Shown here: positions 1 through 5,678 of the stretch, piece after piece
Numbering within the stretch: the first letter of the stretch is position 1
Layout of the letters: each line of letters opens with the position of its first letter
Source of the DNA: Burkholderia sp.
Lineage (GTDB): Bacteria; Pseudomonadota; Gammaproteobacteria; Burkholderiales; Burkholderiaceae
Direction of reading: 5' to 3'
Assembly: GCA_028292565.1 (NCBI GenBank)
Contig: JAQGMD010000327.1
Coordinates: forward strand, 1-6,415
DNA length: 6,415 nucleotides
Notes under the pieces: model-generated
What the model was told of the DNA's origin: nothing
Seen by the model: the letters and a program-made list of their open reading frames with translations, nothing else
The model's database searches: none
Translations under genes and position numbers: made by a program

Positions 1-13
1 CTCTGGCCGAAAC

Positions 14-41
14 TTGACAGGAATCAAACCGGTACTATGCT
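14..41 (+). promoter_or_regulatory. Candidate sigma-70 promoter ahead of the hemerythrin-like gene
   Basis: A perfect -35 hexamer TTGACA (14-19) is followed after 16 bp by TATGCT (36-41), which matches the -10 consensus at four of six positions. Transcription would begin near 48. No other reading frame lies between here and the hemerythrin-like gene at 264, so that gene is the likely target. The call rests on pattern matching only. Confidence 0.5.
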
Positions 42-47
42 GGAGCA

Positions 48-263
48 ATAGCACAACTATTCTTGTCCCGCTCTGGGCAAGGAGCCGCTGCTATTAGGAT
101 CTCAAGCGGTCTCTTTATCCCGCGTCCAAGAGATCAACTGTCAGGACATCCCGTTAGTTACATAAGCAGAAGACCTCACAAGCATGCGATACATGATGAA
201 TCGAATGCTTCGTATCGTCTTCTCTCCGTGAAGTCGTTGTCATCTGCCCAGGAGGCGCGCATT
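48..263 (+). other. Long untranslated leader of the hemerythrin-like gene
   Basis: This stretch has no convincing gene. An open frame continues upstream from the hemerythrin-like gene to a TTG at 63, but its translation resembles no family I know and has no ribosome binding site, so I treat it as untranslated. It holds a weak stem (84-89 with 105-110) and two 6-bp inverted repeats that interleave: AAGCAT (180-185) with ATGCTT (205-210), and CGATAC (187-192) with GTATCG (212-217). The strong ribosome binding site AGGAGG (250-255) is at its end. Confidence 0.4.
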
Positions 264-707
264 ATGCAAGAAACAACATGGTTGTCCGGAGTTCCAGAAA
301 TGGATGAGTTGCACCGCAATTTGACTGCGGCGCTGGACCGATTGGCAGCTGCCGCCGATCACGAGTTCCGCGCCGGCTTTGAGGCTTTCGTCTCGCAGCT
401 GGAATTGGCGTTTCGCATGGAAGAACAATGGATGGATGATATTGACTTCCCCGCCTTCAGGGTACATCAGGAGCAGCACGCAAGAGTGTTAGGCGGGCTG
501 CATGCCATTCATGCAAGGGTATCAAGCGGCGACATCAAGCTGGGGCGGGAAGCTGTGGAAAACCTGCTGCCGCAGTGGTTCGCTTTCCATATTGCCACCA
601 TGGATGAAGCCTTGGCGCTCGCGATGCAAGTGGCAAAGGCGGAAACAATGTCGCCTGGAGCCTACAGCAACATGCAGACCGACGCTCCATATGCCCTGTC
701 CCCCTGA
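264..707 (+). CDS. Hemerythrin-like (HHE-type) metal-binding protein
   Basis: This 147-residue soluble protein has the length and motif order of bacterial single-domain hemerythrins, which bind O2 or act in iron or redox sensing through a di-iron site in a four-helix bundle. Visible are the N-terminal W6 and D14-x-x-H17, then E53-E54 in helix 2, H68-x3-H72 (VHQEQH), and H109-I-x3-D114 (HIATMD). The usual pattern in helix 2 is HF-x2-EE, but here it reads AFRMEE, so the expected His ligand is Ala49. Six of the seven canonical ligands remain. ATG 264 is chosen because AGGAGG sits 8 nt upstream and the family homology begins right after it. The last ~20 residues are a tail outside the domain. There is no signal peptide or membrane segment, so it should be cytoplasmic. 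It stands alone and converges with mltA. The family is fairly certain; its ligand and role are not. Confidence 0.85.
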   Translation: MQETTWLSGVPEMDELHRNLTAALDRLAAAADHEFRAGFEAFVSQLELAFRMEEQWMDDIDFPAFRVHQEQHARVLGGLHAIHARVSSGDIKLGREAVENLLPQWFAFHIATMDEALALAMQVAKAETMSPGAYSNMQTDAPYALSP

Positions 708-720
708 CCCCGAATTACCC

Positions 721-750
721 GCTGCGCACGAAACGAGACTCGTGCGCAGC
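721..750. terminator. Perfect 11-bp inverted repeat between convergent genes; possible bidirectional terminator
   Basis: GCTGCGCACGA (721-731) and TCGTGCGCAGC (740-750) are exact reverse complements around an 8-nt loop. The hairpin lies between the hemerythrin-like stop (705-707) and the mltA stop (759-761 on the opposite strand), where a shared terminator is expected. Neither side carries a run of T, so it is not a classic intrinsic terminator. It could instead block 3' exonucleases or act with Rho. Confidence 0.45.
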
Positions 751-758
751 ATGACAGG

Positions 759-1964
759 CTAACGACGAGGCACCGCTCCTGACGTCAATTTTGGCAACAG
801 CACCCACATCATTCCACGCTGCTTCATCTTTCCCGCTTTTTCGCCCGCCTCCGGACCGAATCCCCAAAAGAAATCCGCACGCACTGCGTTCTTGATTGCA
901 CCGCCCGTATCTTGCGCCATCATCAAACGCTGCAAGGGCGTGTCCTTGTTAGGCTGGGTAGTCGAAAGAAAAACCGGTACGCCTAGCGGCACAAACTGGA
1001 TGTCGACCGCGATCGAGCGTTGTGGTGTCAGCGGGACGCCAAGCGAACCTTTCGGGCCCTTGTTAGGATCCGTCAGCTTTTCTTCCCTGAAGAAGACGTA
1101 GCTTGGGTTCGCATTCAGCAATTCCTGCTGGCGCGCAGGATTATTGGCGAACCACGCCTTGATGCTTTGCGCGGAAGCCTGGTCCATCGTCATTTCGCCC
1201 TTGTCGACGAGGTACCGACCGATCGATTTGTAGGGATGTCCGTTTTGGTCCGCATAGGCGACTCGTACGATTTCTCTGGTGTCGCTCAACTGCACTCTGC
1301 CGGACCCCTGGACCTGCAGGAAAAAAGCTTCGATCGGATCGTCGACCCAAAACAGTTCCTTACCTGCCAGCGTATTCGCCTCGGTCATTTCGGCGCGCGT
1401 CGGATAAGGAAGCACCTTGTTGCCGGCCAGGCGCCCGCGCAGGCGCATGCCTTTCAGTTCCGGATATACGCTCGCAAGGTCAATCGTCAGCAGGTCGTCC
1501 GGTGCACGATACAGCGGTGTCTGATACGGCCCTCCACGCTTGCGCGCGCCCCGCAGGAGCGGCTCATAGTATCCGGTGACGAGGCCGGATTCCGATCCAT
1601 CCGGATTGAAGACCTGGTGCGGTACAAAGAACGATTCGAAGAACAGCCGCACCGCCTTTTCATTGGTGACATTGACGTCCCGCGCAATTGTGCAGGGCTC
1701 CTTCCAATCCGGCCTCCTGACCAAGACCTCGCAAGACGACATAAATGCCGGCCACGCCTGGCGCAGATCGTCTTTGTCCCAGCCGGTCAATGCAGTGAAC
1801 GCGACCGGCCTTAATACTTCCTTGGGCTGTTCGACAGGCTTAGCCGCCGATGTCGGTGCCGGCGCCGCTTTCGGCGCCTGTTCCGGCGGGACTGTGGTGC
1901 AGGCGGTGATACCGAATGCGACGAAGAGTGCGGATACGAGTAAACTTGTGCGTATAAATGACAT
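759..1964 (-). CDS. mltA: Membrane-bound lytic murein transglycosylase A (MltA)
   Basis: MltA cleaves the glycan strands of peptidoglycan between MurNAc and GlcNAc, forming 1,6-anhydro-MurNAc ends, and works from the inner face of the outer membrane. The 401-residue product begins with a lipoprotein signal peptide whose lipobox is ITAC, with Cys22 as the lipidated residue. Thr23 follows, which fits outer-membrane sorting. A Pro/Ala-rich linker (about 24-52) explains why it is longer than the 365-residue E. coli protein. The MltA domain follows with GYYEP (131-135) and DPIEAFFLQVQGSGRV (209-224), then the C-terminal 3D domain with QDTGGAIKN (351-359) and RADFFWG (362-368). By my count Asp364 aligns with the catalytic Asp308 of E. 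coli. An upstream GTG (2012) would add 16 residues before the signal peptide; ATG 1964 is preferred because it places the signal peptide at the N-terminus. Neither start has a good ribosome binding site, so translation may be weak or coupled to apaG upstream. Confidence 0.95.
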   Translation of the reverse strand: MSFIRTSLLVSALFVAFGITACTTVPPEQAPKAAPAPTSAAKPVEQPKEVLRPVAFTALTGWDKDDLRQAWPAFMSSCEVLVRRPDWKEPCTIARDVNVTNEKAVRLFFESFFVPHQVFNPDGSESGLVTGYYEPLLRGARKRGGPYQTPLYRAPDDLLTIDLASVYPELKGMRLRGRLAGNKVLPYPTRAEMTEANTLAGKELFWVDDPIEAFFLQVQGSGRVQLSDTREIVRVAYADQNGHPYKSIGRYLVDKGEMTMDQASAQSIKAWFANNPARQQELLNANPSYVFFREEKLTDPNKGPKGSLGVPLTPQRSIAVDIQFVPLGVPVFLSTTQPNKDTPLQRLMMAQDTGGAIKNAVRADFFWGFGPEAGEKAGKMKQRGMMWVLLPKLTSGAVPRR

Positions 1965-1965
1965 T

Positions 1966-1973
1966 GAAGGTGA
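1966..1973 (+). promoter_or_regulatory. Strong ribosome binding site for the small membrane protein gene
   Basis: GAAGGTGA matches the full anti-Shine-Dalgarno complement GGAGGTGA at seven of eight positions and lies 5 nt before ATG 1979. It is the main evidence that this short frame is translated. It starts only 1 nt beyond the mltA start codon (1962-1964) on the opposite strand. Confidence 0.7.
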
Positions 1974-1978
1974 TCGAT

Positions 1979-2119
1979 ATGTGGCTGTTAATGCTTGAAG
2001 CGGGTGTAGCACTGTTTTTGCTTGTATTCATTGTGTGGTGGACCGCGTTTTCCGGCAAAAAGCCGACTCAGCAATCCAAACCAAAACCATTGCCGCCGAA
2101 GGACGACGCGCAACTTTAA
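1979..2119 (+). CDS. Small single-span membrane protein, 46 residues, function unknown
   Basis: The frame encodes a 46-residue protein. Residues 3-24 are a continuous hydrophobic span ending in VWWTAF, and the rest is a polar Lys/Pro-rich tail (about 25-46, including KPKPLPPKDD). A short lipophilic N-terminus followed by a basic tail suggests an inner-membrane anchor with the tail in the cytoplasm. Support for its reality is the near-consensus ribosome binding site 5 nt upstream, the sharp hydrophobic/polar partition, and the fit to the gap: it starts 14 nt from the divergent mltA start and ends 2 nt before the apaG stop region. Because apaG and mltA share the other strand, any readthrough apaG-mltA message is antisense to it. 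Its promoter must lie inside the mltA signal-peptide region. I do not recognise a named family; similarly small hydrophobic ORFs may be left out of annotations. Confidence 0.65.
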   Translation: MWLLMLEAGVALFLLVFIVWWTAFSGKKPTQQSKPKPLPPKDDAQL

Positions 2120-2121
2120 TC

Positions 2122-2496
2122 TCAGTGCAGCGTGCGCGGCAGCGTCAATACGAATTCCGGTACTGATGCTTCGAATTGCTCGCCGTCCTCGGCGACGCAG
2201 AAATATTTCCCTGACATCGAACCGTGCGGCGTACGGATTGCCGTGCCGCTGGTGTATTCAAATTGTTCGCCCGGCCGCAGCAACGGTTGATGCCCGACCA
2301 CGCCCAGTCCGCGCACTTCCTCGACTTTATTGTTGGCGTCGACAATGACCCAATGCCGTGAAATCAATTGCGCGGGGATCTGCCCGGTATTCTTAATTGT
2401 GATGGTATAGGCGAATACGTAACTGGAACGGTCGGGATCGGATTGGTCCGCCAGATATTGCGTTTTAACAGTCACCGTAAATTCGTATGCAGCCAT
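2122..2496 (-). CDS. apaG: ApaG domain protein (Co2+/Mg2+ efflux-associated)
   Basis: This is a 124-residue ApaG protein, the normal length for the family, which folds as a fibronectin-III-like beta sandwich. The family hallmarks are clear: GVVGHQPLLRPGEQFEYTSG (65-84) and HGSMSGKYF (91-99). The gene has been linked genetically to cobalt and magnesium resistance in enterobacteria (CorD), but its biochemical role is not settled; some eukaryotic F-box and polymerase-interacting proteins carry the same domain. There is no signal peptide, so it is cytoplasmic. ATG 2496 has an AAGGA ribosome binding site about 7 nt upstream on the minus strand (CAAGGAATACTAC before the ATG). It diverges from rpe and lies upstream of mltA on the same strand, 157 nt away, so the two may be cotranscribed. 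Confidence 0.95.
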   Translation of the reverse strand: MAAYEFTVTVKTQYLADQSDPDRSSYVFAYTITIKNTGQIPAQLISRHWVIVDANNKVEEVRGLGVVGHQPLLRPGEQFEYTSGTAIRTPHGSMSGKYFCVAEDGEQFEASVPEFVLTLPRTLH

Positions 2497-2544
2497 GTAG
2501 TATTCCTTGTTTTTCTTTCCACGCGAGTCGTGCTATTAAGCCAT

Positions 2545-2572
2545 TTGCATCCGAGATCTTACATCGGTGCAA
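2545..2572. repeat. Imperfect inverted repeat in the apaG-rpe divergent intergenic region
   Basis: TTGCA (2545-2549) and CCGA (2551-2554) pair with TCGG (2564-2567) and TGCAA (2568-2572), giving nine base pairs with a single extra T (2550) and a 9-nt centre. It lies in the 131-bp gap between two divergent genes, where an operator or overlapping promoters would be expected. No regulator can be assigned. Apart from this repeat and the candidate rpe -10, I see nothing else in the gap. Confidence 0.3.
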
Positions 2573-2594
2573 GGCCTTGCCGTCAGCTGAGGGG

Positions 2595-2600
2595 TAAAAT
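2595..2600 (+). promoter_or_regulatory. Candidate -10 element for rpe-gph
   Basis: TAAAAT matches the -10 consensus at five of six positions and would start transcription near 2607, about 20 nt before the rpe start codon. I find no good -35 at 16-18 bp upstream; TTGCCG (2577-2582) is only 12 bp away. The rpe message could also feed the trp genes. Confidence 0.35.
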
Positions 2601-2627
2601 AGCGGATCTTTTTTATAGCGACTCGTC

Positions 2628-3293
2628 ATGCCAACCTATCGCATCGCCCCCAGTATCCTTTCCGCCGACTTCGCCCGACTGGGCGAAGAAGTCCGCAACG
2701 TCGTAAGCGCCGGCGCCGACATTATTCATTTCGACGTAATGGATAATCATTATGTTCCCAATCTGACAATCGGGCCTCTGGTGTGTGAAGCGATCCGGCC
2801 ACATGTGCAAGTGCCTATCGATGTACACCTGATGGTTAAACCGGTCGATCGCATCATTCCCGACTTTGCCAAGGCCGGCGCGAACATCATTACATTCCAT
2901 CCGGAGGCATCCGAGCATATCGACCGCACGCTGCAACTGATCCGCGATAACGGATGCAAGGCGGGGCTCGTGTTCAATCCCGCGACACCCTTGCACCACC
3001 TGGATCATGTGATGGACAAGCTCGACATCGTCCTGATCATGTCGGTCAATCCGGGCTTCGGCGGCCAGTCGTTCATTCCTCAGGCTCTGACTAAGATCGC
3101 CGAGGTACGCAAACGTATCGATGAATCCGGCCGCGACATCATGCTGGAAGTCGATGGCGGCATCAAGGTAGAGAATATCGCCGAAGCAGCGCGTGCCGGC
3201 GCAGACACGTTTGTGGCAGGCTCTGCAATTTTCGGCAAGTCGGACTATAAGGCTGTCATCGACGGCATGCGCAGCAGGCTGGCGCAGCTGTGA
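2628..3293 (+). CDS. rpe: Ribulose-phosphate 3-epimerase
   Basis: Rpe interconverts D-ribulose 5-phosphate and D-xylulose 5-phosphate in the pentose phosphate pathway, and in the Calvin cycle where that is present. The 221-residue product is full length for this TIM-barrel family. It shows Ser9 in APSILSADF (7-15), metal and catalytic residues His34 and Asp36 in [17 protein letters not shown] (34-50), His67 in DVHLMV (65-70), Asp176 in EVDGGI (174-179), and the phosphate-binding loops NPGFGGQ (141-147) and AGSAIFG (197-203). The start codon begins the family's usual N-terminus ([10 protein letters not shown]), although no strong ribosome binding site precedes it. Its stop overlaps the gph start by 4 nt, so the two are one transcription unit. 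Rpe and Gph are commonly adjacent in proteobacteria. Confidence 0.97.
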   Translation: MPTYRIAPSILSADFARLGEEVRNVVSAGADIIHFDVMDNHYVPNLTIGPLVCEAIRPHVQVPIDVHLMVKPVDRIIPDFAKAGANIITFHPEASEHIDRTLQLIRDNGCKAGLVFNPATPLHHLDHVMDKLDIVLIMSVNPGFGGQSFIPQALTKIAEVRKRIDESGRDIMLEVDGGIKVENIAEAARAGADTFVAGSAIFGKSDYKAVIDGMRSRLAQL

Positions 3294-3982
3294 ACACACC
3301 CGAGCGCGTCCGACTGAGCGGCATTCGTGCCGCCATCATAGATCTCGACGGTACCTTGCTGCACACTGCGCCGGACTTTCACGTTGCCGTAAATCGGATG
3401 CGCGCGGATTTGAGGCTTGCGCCGCTCGATATCGAGACCATTACACATTTCATTGGCAAGGGGTCCGAAAACCTGATGCGACGCGTGCTCGCTGTCGATT
3501 TCGCGCCCGACCAGGTTGAGGACCGCTTTGAAGAGGCGCTGTCGTCCTACCAGAAGCACTACCTTGCCATCAACGGCGACTATGTGACGATGTATCCGGG
3601 TGTTCGGGAAGGGCTGCAGGCTATGCAGGCCAAAGGATTGCGGCTGGCCTGCGTGACTAACAAACCGATTGCGTTCGCCGCGCCGCTACTTGAAAAGACT
3701 GGCCTGCATGCGTTCTTCGAAGTGGTGTATGGCGGCGATTCGCTACCGAAGAAAAAACCGGACCCATATCCTTTGCTGAAGGTGTGTGAGGGTTTTAATC
3801 TGAGGCCGCAGCAGGTGGTCGCCATCGGTGATTCATCCAACGACGCGCAGGCTGCACGCGCCGCTGGTTGCAGGGTGCTCAATGTGCCTTATGGTTACAA
3901 TCATGGCCAATCTATACAGGAAGTCGATTCGGATGGTATAGTTTCAACGCTGCTCGAAGCAGCCCATCTAATTTCTGCATAA
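3290..3982 (+). CDS. gph: Phosphoglycolate phosphatase, HAD superfamily
   Basis: Gph dephosphorylates 2-phosphoglycolate, formed when DNA 3'-phosphoglycolate ends are repaired or by Rubisco oxygenation. The 230-residue product has all four HAD motifs: DLDGT (18-22, nucleophile Asp18 and acid/base Asp20), VTNK (122-125), the Lys of motif III in KKKPDP (154-159, Lys156), and GDSSND (180-185, Asp181 and Asp185). Between motifs I and II a helical C1 cap is present, as in the Gph/PGP class. The start is GTG 3290, which overlaps the rpe stop (GTGA), a sign of translational coupling; no better start lies before motif I. Substrate is inferred from class and from the rpe neighbour; other small phosphate esters are possible. 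Confidence 0.92.
   Translation: MNTPERVRLSGIRAAIIDLDGTLLHTAPDFHVAVNRMRADLRLAPLDIETITHFIGKGSENLMRRVLAVDFAPDQVEDRFEEALSSYQKHYLAINGDYVTMYPGVREGLQAMQAKGLRLACVTNKPIAFAAPLLEKTGLHAFFEVVYGGDSLPKKKPDPYPLLKVCEGFNLRPQQVVAIGDSSNDAQAARAAGCRVLNVPYGYNHGQSIQEVDSDGIVSTLLEAAHLISA
3943..3972 (+). promoter_or_regulatory. Candidate promoter for the trp leader, inside the end of gph
   Basis: TCTAAT (3967-3972) matches the -10 consensus at five of six positions and would start transcription near 3979, about 16 nt before the leader peptide start. The -35 is poor: TTCAAC (3943-3948), 18 bp upstream. The spacer is occupied by a perfect dyad GCTGCT-CGA-AGCAGC (3949-3963), a place where an operator could sit, though it is also gph coding sequence. 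It does not resemble the CTAG-containing TrpR operator of E. coli. The trp genes may instead be read from the rpe promoter. Confidence 0.35.
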
Positions 3983-3994
3983 AACGCAACGACA

Positions 3995-4081
3995 ATGTTT
4001 CTCGACAAAAAACGTGACGTGACATCGCTAGGCCTGTATGAGGCTTGGCTATGGCGACGCTGGCAATCCTGGGCTCAATAA
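3995..4081 (+). CDS. trpL: Trp operon leader peptide (attenuator control peptide), 28 residues
   Basis: This short frame starts 12 nt after the gph stop. Its last twelve residues read AWLWRRWQSWAQ, so four TGG codons (4046, 4052, 4061, 4070) fall within eleven residues, while Trp is otherwise rare here. The frame ends (TAA 4079-4081) just ahead of a T-tailed stem-loop, and trpE follows about 100 nt later. That is the layout of a ribosome-mediated attenuator: scarcity of charged tRNA-Trp stalls the ribosome on these codons and prevents the terminator, so trpE is transcribed. The product is a regulatory peptide with no expected function of its own. The weak point is initiation: no clear ribosome binding site precedes ATG 3995, so translation may be coupled to gph, or begin at GTG 4019 in the same frame. 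Either start keeps all four Trp codons. Confidence 0.85.
   Translation: MFLDKKRDVTSLGLYEAWLWRRWQSWAQ
4025..4057 (+). promoter_or_regulatory. Candidate 1:2 pause hairpin of the trp attenuator
   Basis: TCGCTAGGCC (4025-4034) can pair with 4047-4057 (GGCTATGGCGA): ten pairs, two of them G-U, with A4051 bulged and a 12-nt loop. The stem covers the first two Trp codons (4046 and 4052), matching the place of the pause hairpin in known trp leaders. It was drawn by hand and not folded thermodynamically. Confidence 0.45.
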
Positions 4082-4094
4082 CCCCGATTCGCCG
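4061..4094 (+). promoter_or_regulatory. Candidate antiterminator pairing of the trp attenuator
   Basis: TGGCAATC (4061-4068) can pair with GATT (4086-4089) and GCCG (4091-4094), eight pairs with C4090 bulged and one G-U. Using 4090-4094 takes away the base of the terminator stem, so the two structures compete, though only over about five nucleotides. A ribosome stalled on the first Trp codons would leave 4061-4068 free and favour this pairing. A ribosome reaching the stop codon would cover it and favour termination. The exact partner is uncertain. Confidence 0.35.
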
Positions 4095-4127
4095 CTGACC
4101 GGCCTTGCCCGGTCGGCAACGTTTTTT
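4090..4127 (+). terminator. Attenuator: intrinsic terminator between trpL and trpE
   Basis: GCTGACCGG (4094-4102) pairs with CCGGTCGGC (4109-4117) to give nine base pairs, one G-U, around a CCTTGC loop. The base can be extended by C4090-G4121 and G4091-C4120 across a 2x2 internal loop, which brings the stem flush with six T at 4122-4127. A GC-rich stem plus T-run placed between a Trp-rich leader peptide and trpE is the expected attenuator. Confidence 0.82.
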
Positions 4128-4157
4128 AAAACAATCCCCTGCTATTGCCGCTCGTTC

Positions 4158-4163
4158 TACAAT
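4158..4163 (+). promoter_or_regulatory. Possible -10 element after the attenuator
   Basis: TACAAT matches the -10 consensus at five of six positions. Transcription would start near 4170, only about 11 nt before the trpE start codon, and no -35 is visible at the right spacing. If active it would give basal trpE expression that escapes attenuation. The trpE ribosome binding site GGAGAG (4171-4176) lies just downstream. Confidence 0.25.
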
Positions 4164-4180
4164 AGCGCCCGGAGAGAAAC

Positions 4181-5677
4181 ATGACTGAACTCGAATTCAA
4201 ATCGCTGGCCGCGCAAGGCTACAACCGTATTCCGCTGATCGCGGAGGCTTTCGCCGACCTTGAAACGCCGCTGACTTTGTACCTGAAGCTGGCGCAGACA
4301 CAGAATGCGGGCAGGAACACCTTCCTGCTCGAATCCGTTGTCGGTGGCGAACGCTTCGGCCGTTACTCATTCATCGGATTGCCCGCATCAACGCTCATGC
4401 GCAGCTTCGGCACCAGAATCGAGGTGCTGAAGAACGGCGCAATAGTTGAAACCGCAGAAGGCAATCCGCTCGATTTCATCGCGGAATTCCAATCCCGTTA
4501 CAAGGTCGCGCTGCGTCCAGGCATGCCCCGCTTTTGCGGTGGCCTCGCGGGATATTTCGGCTATGACGCAGTCCGCCACATCGAAAAGCGGCTTGCGCAC
4601 TCGGCACCGAAAGACGATCTCGGCCTGCCGGAAATCCAGTTGCTGGTCACGGAAGAACTTGCCGTAATCGACAACCTGTCCGGCAAACTGTACCTGATCG
4701 TCTATGTCGATCCGGCGCATCCGGAAGCGTTTTCGAAAGGACGCCAGCGCCTGAAAGACCTGCGCGCGATGTTGCGGCGGGCGGTCGACGTGCCGATAAC
4801 GTCAGCATCGGTACGTACCGAGTCGATCCGCGAATTTGCCAAGGAAGACTACCTGAAGGCGGTGGGGCAAGCCAAGGAATACATCATGGCCGGCGACCTG
4901 ATGCAGGTCCAGATCGGTCAGCGCATCAGGAAGCCTTACGTCGATTCGCCGCTCACCCTGTATCGCGCGCTGCGCTCGCTGAATCCGTCGCCGTACATGT
5001 ATTTCTATAACTTCGGTGACATGCAAATTGTAGGATCGTCGCCGGAGATCCTGGTGCGCAATGAAGCCATCAGCGACGGTAACAAGAAAGTGACGATACG
5101 CCCGCTGGCCGGAACCCGCCCGCGCGGTTCGACGCCCGAAAGCGACGCACAACTTGCGAAAGAATTACTGGCCGACCCGAAGGAAATCGCCGAGCACGTG
5201 ATGCTGATCGACCTTGCGCGCAACGACATCGGCCGCATTGCCGCCACCGGCACTGTCAAGGTGACGGACAAGCTGGTGATTGAAAAATATTCGCATGTGC
5301 AGCATATCGTCTCCAATGTGGAGGGAACGCTCAAGCCGGATTTGTCGAATCTTGACGTGCTGAAGGCGACCTTCCCCGCCGGCACCTTGTCGGGTGCGCC
5401 CAAAGTGCGCGCCATGGAAATCATCGATGAACTCGAACTGACCAAGCGCGGCGTCTATGGCGGCGCGGTCGGCTACCTGTCGTTTGGCGGTGAAATGGAT
5501 CTGGCGATTGCGATCCGTACCGGCGTGATCAAGGATGGCACCCTGTACGTGCAGGCCGCCGCCGGCATCGTGGCCGACTCGGTGCCCGAAATGGAGTGGC
5601 AGGAAACCGAAAACAAGGCGCGCGCGGTATTGCGCGCGGCCGAACAAGTGCAGGACGGCCTGGACGGGGAGATCTGA
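4181..5677 (+). CDS. trpE: Anthranilate synthase component I (TrpE)
   Basis: TrpE converts chorismate and ammonia to anthranilate, the first committed step of tryptophan synthesis; the ammonia comes from TrpG. The 498-residue product is full length. The N-terminal domain carries LLES (49-52), the feature tied to feedback inhibition by Trp in other TrpE proteins. The chorismate-binding domain shows [11 protein letters not shown] (306-316), [15 protein letters not shown] (338-352), [20 protein letters not shown] (397-416), [20 protein letters not shown] (427-446) and [19 protein letters not shown] (459-477). These are TrpE rather than PabB or isochorismate synthase signatures, and the trpG and trpD neighbours agree. 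ATG 4181 has GGAGAG upstream. Control is probably double: attenuation of transcription at 4090-4127 and feedback inhibition of the enzyme. The next gene starts 1 nt after its stop. Confidence 0.97.
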   Translation: MTELEFKSLAAQGYNRIPLIAEAFADLETPLTLYLKLAQTQNAGRNTFLLESVVGGERFGRYSFIGLPASTLMRSFGTRIEVLKNGAIVETAEGNPLDFIAEFQSRYKVALRPGMPRFCGGLAGYFGYDAVRHIEKRLAHSAPKDDLGLPEIQLLVTEELAVIDNLSGKLYLIVYVDPAHPEAFSKGRQRLKDLRAMLRRAVDVPITSASVRTESIREFAKEDYLKAVGQAKEYIMAGDLMQVQIGQRIRKPYVDSPLTLYRALRSLNPSPYMYFYNFGDMQIVGSSPEILVRNEAISDGNKKVTIRPLAGTRPRGSTPESDAQLAKELLADPKEIAEHVMLIDLARNDIGRIAATGTVKVTDKLVIEKYSHVQHIVSNVEGTLKPDLSNLDVLKATFPAGTLSGAPKVRAMEIIDELELTKRGVYGGAVGYLSFGGEMDLAIAIRTGVIKDGTLYVQAAAGIVADSVPEMEWQETENKARAVLRAAEQVQDGLDGEI

Positions 5678-5678
5678 C

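Noticed and set aside
63..263. N-terminal extension of the hemerythrin-like gene from TTG 63
   Set aside because: The added 67 residues match nothing I know, the TTG has no ribosome binding site, and AGGAGG precedes ATG 264, where the family homology begins.
1020..1814. 264-codon open frame opposite to mltA
   Set aside because: It lies wholly within the clear MltA coding sequence on the other strand, has no recognisable domain, and is rich in Arg and His as expected for a shadow frame in GC-rich DNA.
1965..2012. mltA start at GTG 2012
   Set aside because: It would put 16 residues before an otherwise standard lipoprotein signal peptide and has no ribosome binding site.
2613..3299. 228-codon open frame opposite to rpe
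   Set aside because: It mirrors rpe almost exactly. The rpe frame has every family motif, while this translation has none.
4038..4184. 48-codon frame from ATG 4038 running into the trpE start (ATGA)
   Set aside because: It reads through the attenuator stem in another frame, has no ribosome binding site and no recognisable product; the Trp-rich frame fits the context much better.
5535..5678. Upstream extension of trpG inside trpE
   Set aside because: The TrpG fold begins at residue LMIDNYD, and ATG 5679 has GGGGAG 7 nt upstream; the extension is out-of-frame trpE sequence.
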